Source: Pedobacter rhodius (GTDB lineage: Bacteria; Bacteroidota; Bacteroidia; Sphingobacteriales; Sphingobacteriaceae). Taken from it: 64,000 nt of DNA. How positions within the stretch are numbered: the stretch's first letter is position 1; every line of letters begins with the position of its first letter. This document shows, piece after piece, positions 1 to 5,745 of this stretch. The DNA is taken from the NCBI RefSeq assembly GCF_027213645.1, contig NZ_JAPWGL010000007.1, forward strand, positions 54,189 through 118,188, written 5' to 3'. The translations under genes and the position numbers were made by a program. Under the pieces are notes generated by a model, which worked only from the letters and a program-made list of their open reading frames with translations, searched no databases and was not told where the DNA came from.

Positions 1-1
1 G

Positions 2-850
2 CTTGGTGAAAAAATTACAGATAAAGGTATTGGCAACGGTACATCTTTGATTATCATGACTGGTATCATTGCTCGTTTACCTCAGGCAATTAGTCAGGAA
101 TTTTCTGATAAAGTTGGTGCGGCAAGTACAGGTGGTGGTCCGGTTGCGTTAGTATTGGAAGTTGTTGCCTTATTTGCGATTGTGATGTTTACTATTTTAA
201 TCGTGCAAGGGGTTCGTAAGGTGCCTGTGCAATACGCAAAGAAGATAGTTGGCAATCGTCAATTTGGTGGTGTACGTCAGTACATTCCGTTAAAGGTTAA
301 TGCAGCAGGTGTAATGCCAATCATTTTCGCTCAGGCATTAATGTTTATTCCGGGTGCTTTAATCCAATTTGTCCCGTCATTACAGGGTTCGTGGTTAATC
401 CAATTCAGTAACACAACATCGCTAGCATATAGCTTAACTTTTGCTTTCTTAATTATCGCATTTACTTTCTTCTATACAGCAATTACTGTAAATCCAACTC
501 AAATGAGTGATGATATGAAGAAAAACGGTGGTTTTATACCAGGTGTTAAACCTGGCTTTGCAACATCAACTTTTATTGATGATGTAATTTCTAAAATTAC
601 TTTTCCAGGTGCTGTATTTTTAGCAATTATTGCTGTATTGCCTTCGATAGCCGTTAAATTTGGTATTAAACAAGAGTTTGCTCATTTCTTTGGTGGTACA
701 TCGTTACTAATCTTAGTGGGTGTTGTTTTGGATACTTTACAACAAATTGAAAGTTATCTGTTAATGCGTCATTACGACGGTTTGATGAAAACGGGTCGTG
801 TTACAGGCAGAACAGGTGTTCCGGCAGCGAGCAGCAACGCAGCGTTGTAA
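2..850 (+). CDS. secY: Protein translocase subunit SecY (3' part only)
   Basis: The gene enters from the left edge, so the N-terminal part of SecY is missing. The open frame runs from base 2 without a start. SecY is the channel subunit of the Sec translocon in the inner membrane. The first visible residues read LGEKITDKGIGNGTS, the conserved SecY stretch before a membrane helix. Further hydrophobic segments follow, and the cytoplasmic loop has the conserved PGVKPG motif. The tail ends in a short Ala/Ser-rich stretch. The position directly before map and infA is the usual end of the spc operon. The internal ATG at 47 is not the start. Certain identification; incomplete only because of the window edge. 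Confidence 0.97.
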   Translation, partial: LGEKITDKGIGNGTSLIIMTGIIARLPQAISQEFSDKVGAASTGGGPVALVLEVVALFAIVMFTILIVQGVRKVPVQYAKKIVGNRQFGGVRQYIPLKVNAAGVMPIIFAQALMFIPGALIQFVPSLQGSWLIQFSNTTSLAYSLTFAFLIIAFTFFYTAITVNPTQMSDDMKKNGGFIPGVKPGFATSTFIDDVISKITFPGAVFLAIIAVLPSIAVKFGIKQEFAHFFGGTSLLILVGVVLDTLQQIESYLLMRHYDGLMKTGRVTGRTGVPAASSNAAL

Positions 851-945
851 TTTAAGAATTATTGAATTTTGAATAATAGAATGAGTGAACGTCAGCAACT
901 GGTGGTTCACTCATTTAAAATTCATACATTCAAAACTAAAGATGA

Positions 946-1740
946 ATGTCTAAAATTTATTACAAATCTCTCGAAGAGATAGAGTTAATAAGGGAAAGTT
1001 CTCTTTTGGTTTCGAAAACATTGGCGGAAGTAGCTAAAATTATCGGACCCGGAGTTACAACAAATCAATTGGATAAACTTGCTTACGAGTTTATGAGTGA
1101 TAACGGCGCAATTCCGGCATTCTTAAACTATAATGGTTTTCCTTATTCTTTATGCATATCGCCAAATGAACAGGTTGTTCATGGTTTCCCGAGCGATTAC
1201 GTAATTAAAGAAGGCGATTTAATTTCAGTTGACTGTGGTGTAATCAAAAACAATTATTTCGGCGATTCAGCATATACCTTTTCAATAGGTGAGATAGATG
1301 CTGAAAAGCAGAAGCTGGTAGAGGTTACAAAAAAATGCCTTGAATTGGCTATTGAAAAAGCAGTTTCCGGGATGCGAGTTGGTGATGTCGGGTTTGCCGT
1401 GCAACAGCATGCAGAAGCAAACGGATTTGGTGTGGTAAGAGAGCTTGTAGGTCATGGTGTAGGTGTAAAACTTCATGAAAAACCGGAAGTTCCGAATTAT
1501 GGAAAACGCGGTAGCGGACCAAAACTTGAAGAAGGAATGGTTATCGCAATTGAGCCGATGATTAACGCAGGCGTTGCAGGCGTTAAATTTCATAGTGACG
1601 GCTGGACAGTTACCAGCAAGGATAATAAACCTTCAGCACATTTTGAACATACAGTAGCGATTAAAAAGGGCCAGGCAGATGTTTTATCGACCTTTTCTAT
1701 AATAGAAGAAGTTTTACAACAAAAAAAAATAAATAATTAA
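946..1740 (+). CDS. map: Type I methionine aminopeptidase
   Basis: Removes the N-terminal methionine from nascent proteins in the cytoplasm. The 264-residue protein has the full type I pita-bread domain with no N-terminal extension. All five metal ligands of the family can be placed: D96 (VDCG), D107 (FGDSAY), H170 (GHGVG), E203 (AIEPM) and E234 (FEHTV). H79 fits the substrate-binding histidine. It follows secY after about 95 bases and precedes infA, the standard order at the end of the spc operon. The gap before it holds an inverted GAGTGAAC/GGTTCACTC repeat at about 882-912 that could be a weak terminator or processing stem. Length is normal for the family. Confidence 0.97.
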   Translation: MSKIYYKSLEEIELIRESSLLVSKTLAEVAKIIGPGVTTNQLDKLAYEFMSDNGAIPAFLNYNGFPYSLCISPNEQVVHGFPSDYVIKEGDLISVDCGVIKNNYFGDSAYTFSIGEIDAEKQKLVEVTKKCLELAIEKAVSGMRVGDVGFAVQQHAEANGFGVVRELVGHGVGVKLHEKPEVPNYGKRGSGPKLEEGMVIAIEPMINAGVAGVKFHSDGWTVTSKDNKPSAHFEHTVAIKKGQADVLSTFSIIEEVLQQKKINN

Positions 1741-1751
1741 AATTTTTTATT

Positions 1752-1759
1752 TAATTTTG
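1752..1759 (+). promoter_or_regulatory. Putative internal -7 element before infA
   Basis: TAATTTTG matches the Bacteroidota -7 consensus TAnnTTTG and is followed by CAACCC, the same first bases seen after the tandem promoters at the right end of the window. There is no clear -33 TTG at the usual spacing. It lies between the map stop and infA start, so it may give extra transcription of infA and the downstream ribosomal genes. Confidence 0.4.
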
Positions 1760-1803
1760 CAACCCTGTTTAGAAGCAGCTAATTAAGTAACAATCAATAA
1801 AAT

Positions 1804-2022
1804 ATGGCTAAACAAGCCTCAATTGAACAAGACGGAGTAATAAGAGAAGCATTATCCAATGCGATGTTCAGAGTAGAACTCGAGAACGGGCATGAGATTA
1901 TTGCGCACATTTCGGGAAAGATGCGGATGCACTACATCAAAATTCTTCCTGGTGATAAAGTAAAACTAGAGATGTCGCCGTATGATTTAACAAAAGGCCG
2001 CATCACTTATAGATACAAATAA
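1804..2022 (+). CDS. infA: Translation initiation factor IF-1
   Basis: Small 72-residue S1/OB-fold protein that binds the 30S A site during initiation. The sequence is canonical along its whole length (MAKQASIEQDG at the start, HISGKMRMHYI in the middle, DLTKGRITYRYK at the end). It sits between map and rpmJ, as in most Bacteroidota, and its stop is one base before the rpmJ start codon. The two genes are therefore almost certainly co-translated. Confidence 0.98.
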   Translation: MAKQASIEQDGVIREALSNAMFRVELENGHEIIAHISGKMRMHYIKILPGDKVKLEMSPYDLTKGRITYRYK

Positions 2023-2023
2023 A

Positions 2024-2140
2024 ATGAAAGTTAGATCATCAATTAAAAAACGTAGCGCTGATTGTAAGATTATTCGCCGTAAAGGTAAACTTTACGTGAT
2101 TAACAAGAAAAATCCTAAATACAAGCAACGTCAGGGGTAA
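2024..2140 (+). CDS. rpmJ: 50S ribosomal protein L36 (zinc-free form)
   Basis: A 38-residue protein starting one base after the infA stop and ending KYKQRQG, the L36 signature. Zinc-binding L36 has ligands near C11, C14, C27 and H33. Here only C14 remains; positions 11, 27 and 33 are Ser, Asn and Tyr. This is therefore a 'C-minus' L36 that should not bind zinc. It is part of the large ribosomal subunit. Its position between infA and rpsM is standard. The gene is short but conserved in sequence and context, so the call is secure. Confidence 0.95.
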   Translation: MKVRSSIKKRSADCKIIRRKGKLYVINKKNPKYKQRQG

Positions 2141-2151
2141 TTTAAAATATT

Positions 2152-2191
2152 GTAATCAACCGTACAACGGTGGCCCGCCGTTCGGAATTAC
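2152..2191 (+). promoter_or_regulatory. Structured inter-gene element before rpsM (possible r-protein leader)
   Basis: GTAAT at 2152-2156 pairs with ATTAC at 2187-2191. Inside them AACGG pairs with CCGTT, giving an imperfect stem with a GC-rich loop. It lies in the gap between rpmJ and rpsM. It is not followed by a T-run, so it looks more like a regulatory or protein-binding RNA than a terminator. In other bacteria S4 (encoded here by rpsD) autoregulates the alpha operon through a leader before rpsM; the same role here is inference. Confidence 0.4.
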
Positions 2192-2209
2192 TACAAAAAA
2201 TTAATAAAT

Positions 2210-2587
2210 ATGGCAAGGATTTCAGGTATTGATTTACCAAGAAACAAAAGAGGAGAGATTGGTTTAACCTATATCTACGGTATTGGTAAAACAACTGCAC
2301 AACGTATTTTAACTACTGCAGGTATCGATTTCAACAAAAAAGTGCAAGATTGGTCTGATGATGAGTTATCGGCAATCCGTACGATGATTAACGATGAGAT
2401 TAAAGTAGAAGGTGCTTTACGCTCTGAGGTTCAGTTAAACATTAAACGTTTAATGGATATCGGTTGTTACCGCGGTTTACGTCACAGAAAAGGTTTGCCT
2501 TCTCGTGGTCAGCGTACTAAAAATAACTCACGTACTCGTAAGGGTAAGAGAAAAACAGTTGCTAACAAGAAAAAAGCTACTAAATAG
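2210..2587 (+). CDS. rpsM: 30S ribosomal protein S13
   Basis: Head protein of the small subunit that contacts the 50S subunit and P-site tRNA. The 125-residue sequence is canonical: MARISGIDLPRNKRG at the N-terminus, an H2TH-like central region, and the Gly/Arg-rich HRKGLPSRGQRTKNN motif before a basic tail. It opens the alpha-operon part (rpsM, rpsK, rpsD, rpoA, rplQ). A small inverted repeat lies just upstream and may be a control site. Confidence 0.98.
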   Translation: MARISGIDLPRNKRGEIGLTYIYGIGKTTAQRILTTAGIDFNKKVQDWSDDELSAIRTMINDEIKVEGALRSEVQLNIKRLMDIGCYRGLRHRKGLPSRGQRTKNNSRTRKGKRKTVANKKKATK

Positions 2588-2674
2588 AAAGTAGATTTCA
2601 GATGTTAGATTTACGAATTACGATTGTTAGTTCCCAAATCTAAAATCGTAAATCAAAAATCGATAAATAAGAAA

Positions 2675-3064
2675 ATGGCTAAGAGTAAAAAAGTAACAAA
2701 AAAACGTATCGTTGTAATTGAGTCTGTTGGTCAGGCGCATATCAATGCTACTTTCAACAACATTATCGTTACCTTAACAAACAACAACGGACAGACTATT
2801 TCCTGGTCTTCTGCTGGTAAAATGGGCTTTAAAGGTTCTAAAAAGAACACACCGTATGCAGCTGGTCAGGCCGCTTCAGATTGCGGTAAAGTAGCATTTG
2901 ATTTAGGCTTACGTAAGGTTGAAGTATTTGTAAAAGGTCCGGGTTCAGGTCGTGAATCTGCAATCAGAACTTTGCAAGTAGCAGGTATCGAAGTAACATC
3001 TATTAAAGATATTACACCACTTCCTCACAACGGATGTCGTCCTCCTAAAAAGAGAAGAGTTTAA
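2675..3064 (+). CDS. rpsK: 30S ribosomal protein S11
   Basis: Small-subunit platform protein. I chose ATG 2675, giving 129 residues that begin MAKSKKVTKKR, because this matches the family. The open frame extends 17 codons further upstream, but those codons fall in AT-rich intergenic repeat-like sequence and are not conserved-looking. The core (TFNNIIVTLT, GFKGSKKNTPYAA, VKGPGSGRESA) and the C-terminal NGCRPPKKRRV are typical S11. It sits between rpsM and rpsD. Confidence 0.97.
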   Translation: MAKSKKVTKKRIVVIESVGQAHINATFNNIIVTLTNNNGQTISWSSAGKMGFKGSKKNTPYAAGQAASDCGKVAFDLGLRKVEVFVKGPGSGRESAIRTLQVAGIEVTSIKDITPLPHNGCRPPKKRRV

Positions 3065-3125
3065 TTAATTTTAAAGCTAAGAATCTCCAGCTACAGGTTG
3101 GATGATACTTTAAAACAGAAAAAAA

Positions 3126-3734
3126 ATGGCAAGATATACAGGCCCAAAATCAAAAATCGCCCGTAAATTCAGAGAACCAATCTTCGGTCCTGATAAGGTG
3201 TTAGACAGAAAAAATTATCCTCCTGGGCAACATGGCTCATCAAAAAGAAGAGGAAAACAATCTGAGTATGCTATCCAGTTAATGGAGAAACAAAAAGTAA
3301 AATATACTTATGGTGTATTAGAAAAGCAGTTCAGTAACTTATTTAAAAAAGCATCTTCACGTGCAGGTATCACAGGTGATAACTTACTTCAATTATTAGA
3401 AGCACGTTTAGACAACACGGTTTACCGTTTAGGTATTGCAACAACCCGTTCTGGTGCACGCCAGTTAGTTAGCCATAAACACGTAACTGTGAATGGTGAA
3501 GTTGTAAATATCCCTTCATATCAGTTAAAAGCTGGTGATGTTGTTGCGGTTCGTGAGAAATCAAAATCTTTAGAATCAATCAGTAACTCAGTTGCAGGCA
3601 GAACAATTAATAAGTTTGCCTGGTTAGAGTGGAACGCTGGCGAGTTAACCGGTAAGTTCTTAACTTATCCTCAACGCGACGAGATTCCTGAAAACATTAA
3701 GGAAAACTTAATCATCGAGTTATACTCAAAGTAA
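3126..3734 (+). CDS. rpsD: 30S ribosomal protein S4
   Basis: Primary 16S rRNA-binding protein, 202 residues. The N-terminal MARYTGPKSKIARKFRE and the central S4 RNA-binding domain (LEARLDNTVYRLG, SHKHVTVNG) are clear. The N-terminal region lacks the zinc-binding cysteines of some S4 proteins. S4 is the autoregulator of this operon in several bacteria, which makes the stem before rpsM and the hairpin after rpsD interesting. An apparent intrinsic terminator lies between this gene and rpoA. Confidence 0.98.
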   Translation: MARYTGPKSKIARKFREPIFGPDKVLDRKNYPPGQHGSSKRRGKQSEYAIQLMEKQKVKYTYGVLEKQFSNLFKKASSRAGITGDNLLQLLEARLDNTVYRLGIATTRSGARQLVSHKHVTVNGEVVNIPSYQLKAGDVVAVREKSKSLESISNSVAGRTINKFAWLEWNAGELTGKFLTYPQRDEIPENIKENLIIELYSK

Positions 3735-3745
3735 TAAATAATACA

Positions 3746-3778
3746 GTTAATTACCTCAAAAGGGTAATTAACTTTTTT
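3746..3778 (+). terminator. Hairpin plus T-run between rpsD and rpoA
   Basis: GTTAATTACC (3746-3755) pairs perfectly with GGTAATTAAC (3763-3772) around a seven-base loop and is followed by six T. This is an intrinsic terminator or attenuator inside an operon that is usually transcribed through. It may lower rpoA/rplQ expression relative to the ribosomal genes, or rpoA may have its own promoter in the 40 bases that follow. Confidence 0.65.
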
Positions 3779-3819
3779 CATATTACGATATATTCAATAA
3801 CGAATTTAAAAAAATATAA

Positions 3820-4812
3820 ATGGCAATTTTAGCATTTCAGAAACCAGACAAAGTGATCATGCAGAAATCAACTGATTTCGATGGCATATTTGAATTTCGT
3901 CCTTTAGAGCCCGGTTTCGGTGTAACAATTGGTAATGCCTTGAGAAGAATTTTACTTTCTTCGTTAGAAGGTTATGCTATTACTACTATTCGTTTTTCAG
4001 GCGTTTCGCATGAGTTTTCTACCATGAAAGGTGTTGTAGAAGATTTAACTGATATCATCTTAAACTTAAAACAAGTTCGTTTTAAGAAAACCGGTGATTC
4101 TGGTGATGCTGAAAAAGTATTCATCATTGTTAATGGTCAGGATCAATTCAAAGCTGGTGATATTACTAAATTCTCTAACAATTTTACAGTATTAAATCCT
4201 GAGCATGTTATTTGTAACATGGATAAATCTGTAACTTTAGAAGTGGAATTAACCATCAATAAAGGACGTGGTTATGTACCTGCTGAAGAAAATAAAGTTG
4301 CTGATGCTGTTGTAGGTGTTATCGCTATCGATTCGATCTACACACCAATGAAAAACGTAAAATACACAATTGAAAACTTCCGTGTTGAACAAAAAACGGA
4401 TTATGAGAAATTGGTATTAGATATTTCTACAGATGGTTCAATTCACCCTGAAGAAGCACTGAAAGAGGCGGCTAAAATTCTTATCCAACACTTTATGTTA
4501 TTCTCTGATGAGAACTTGGTATTAGAATCTCAGGCAAAAGAAGAAACTAAAGAGGTTGATGAGGAAATTTTACACATGCGTAAAATCCTTAAAACTGAAT
4601 TAGTGGATATGGATCTTTCCGTTAGAGCATTAAACTGCCTGAAAGCTGCTGATATCCGTACTTTAGCTGATTTAGTATCTTACGATGTAGCTGACATGTT
4701 AAAATTCAGAAACTTCGGTAAAAAATCTTTAACAGAGATTCAGGAACTTGTAAAATCAAAAGGTTTATCATTTGGCATGAACCTGTCTAAATTTAAATTA
4801 GACGAAGAATAA
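3820..4812 (+). CDS. rpoA: DNA-directed RNA polymerase alpha subunit
   Basis: 330-residue alpha subunit. The N-terminal assembly domain is seen in GFGVTIGNALRRILLSSLEG. The C-terminal helix-hairpin-helix domain is seen in LSVRALNCLKAADIRTLADLV and FGKKSLTEIQELV; it contacts upstream promoter DNA and regulators. Length and both domains are normal. It lies between rpsD and rplQ as expected. A hairpin with T-run precedes it, so its expression may be partly separate from rpsD. Confidence 0.98.
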   Translation: MAILAFQKPDKVIMQKSTDFDGIFEFRPLEPGFGVTIGNALRRILLSSLEGYAITTIRFSGVSHEFSTMKGVVEDLTDIILNLKQVRFKKTGDSGDAEKVFIIVNGQDQFKAGDITKFSNNFTVLNPEHVICNMDKSVTLEVELTINKGRGYVPAEENKVADAVVGVIAIDSIYTPMKNVKYTIENFRVEQKTDYEKLVLDISTDGSIHPEEALKEAAKILIQHFMLFSDENLVLESQAKEETKEVDEEILHMRKILKTELVDMDLSVRALNCLKAADIRTLADLVSYDVADMLKFRNFGKKSLTEIQELVKSKGLSFGMNLSKFKLDEE

Positions 4813-4860
4813 CCCCTAAATTCCCTAAAAGGGGACTTAAGAAATTAAATATTATTTCAC

Positions 4861-4905
4861 AGTGTATAATTCCCTCAGCTTAATTGCAACGAGACGGTAT
4901 ACACT
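4861..4905. repeat. Inverted repeat between rpoA and rplQ
   Basis: AGTGTATA (4861-4868) and TATACACT (4898-4905) form an eight-base perfect inverted repeat with a 29-base loop, ending 14 bases before the rplQ start. There is no T-run. It could be an RNase processing stem or an r-protein binding site; function is unknown. Confidence 0.4.
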
Positions 4906-4918
4906 CAATTAAAAAACA

Positions 4919-5452
4919 ATGAGACACGGTAAAAAAGTAAACCACTTAGGTAGAACCGCAAGCCACAGAAAGGCGATGTTAGCGAACATGGCTTCATCAC
5001 TTATTTTGCACAAAAGAATTACAACAACTTTAGCTAAAGCAAAAGCTTTACGTACTTATGTTGAGCCAATTATCACTAAATCTAAAAGTGATACAACACA
5101 CTCACGTCGTACCGTATTTGCTTATTTACAAGATAAAGAAGTAGTAACAATCTTATTCCGCGAAGTTGCTGAAAAAGTTGCAAATCGTCCGGGTGGTTAT
5201 ACTCGTATCATTAAATTAAATAACCGTTTAGGTGATAACGCTGAAATGGCTTTAATTGAACTGGTAGATTATAATACAGTTTACGGTAAAGATGCAGAGG
5301 CTAAAGAAGAGAAGAAAACAACTCGTCGTGGTAGAAGTAAATCAGCTGCTGCTCCTAAAGCTACAGAGGCAAAAGCTGAAGTTGTTGAAGAAACTGCACC
5401 AGAAGCGACTACTGAAGAAGCACCTGCTACTGAAGAACCAAAAGGAGAATAG
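4919..5452 (+). CDS. rplQ: 50S ribosomal protein L17 with acidic tail
   Basis: 177 residues. The first ~115 are canonical L17 (MRHGKKVNHLGRTASHRKAM; RPGGYTRIIKLNNRLGDNA). The last ~55 residues are a low-complexity Ala/Glu/Thr/Lys extension, first basic (KKTTRRGRSKS) and then strongly acidic and alanine-rich. Bacteroidota L17 proteins often carry such tails. Final gene of the alpha operon; a strong terminator follows within 50 bases. Confidence 0.97.
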   Translation: MRHGKKVNHLGRTASHRKAMLANMASSLILHKRITTTLAKAKALRTYVEPIITKSKSDTTHSRRTVFAYLQDKEVVTILFREVAEKVANRPGGYTRIIKLNNRLGDNAEMALIELVDYNTVYGKDAEAKEEKKTTRRGRSKSAAAPKATEAKAEVVEETAPEATTEEAPATEEPKGE

Positions 5453-5499
5453 GCCTCAATTAAACTCTTCCCAAAGGGAAAGGCTTATCAAAAATTTAA

Positions 5500-5530
5500 A
5501 AAGTCCTGTTCGAAAGAACAGGACTTTTTT
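5500..5530 (+). terminator. Intrinsic terminator of the ribosomal operon
   Basis: AAAGTCCTGTTC (5500-5511) and GAACAGGACTTT (5516-5527) form a perfect 12-base stem with a GAAA tetraloop, followed by more T. A classic intrinsic terminator after rplQ. Confidence 0.9.
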
Positions 5531-5745
5531 TATGCATTGTTTTATCGTTATTGCGAGGTACGAAGCTATCTTAGTCCTTTAATTATGGCGCTTGTTTTAA
5601 AAATGCTTTGTCGTTCTTCCGAACTATGATGGCAAGGAGTTAGCCAATACAGTGACGTATAAGCTGAGCAAACGTTTGCCTCATTTTTTTATTACATAGC
5701 TGTTTTTCGACTATGTATCTATAAATTAGCTTAAAATAAATCATA
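5531..5745. other. Gap between rplQ terminator and glycoside hydrolase gene
   Basis: No credible gene. At about 5549-5568 there is a TTATTGCGAGGTACGAAGC stretch resembling one arm of the REP-like repeats found elsewhere in the window, with a weakly complementary CGTTCTTCCGAAC region near 5612. A conserved promoter motif for the next gene could not be assigned. Confidence 0.35.

Noticed and set aside
2624..2674. N-terminal extension of S11
   Set aside because: The extra 17 codons fall in AT-rich inverted-repeat sequence; the family start is ATG 2675.
5292..5582. Basic frame overlapping the rplQ tail
   Set aside because: Shadow of the low-complexity L17 tail in another frame; it also runs through the terminator.
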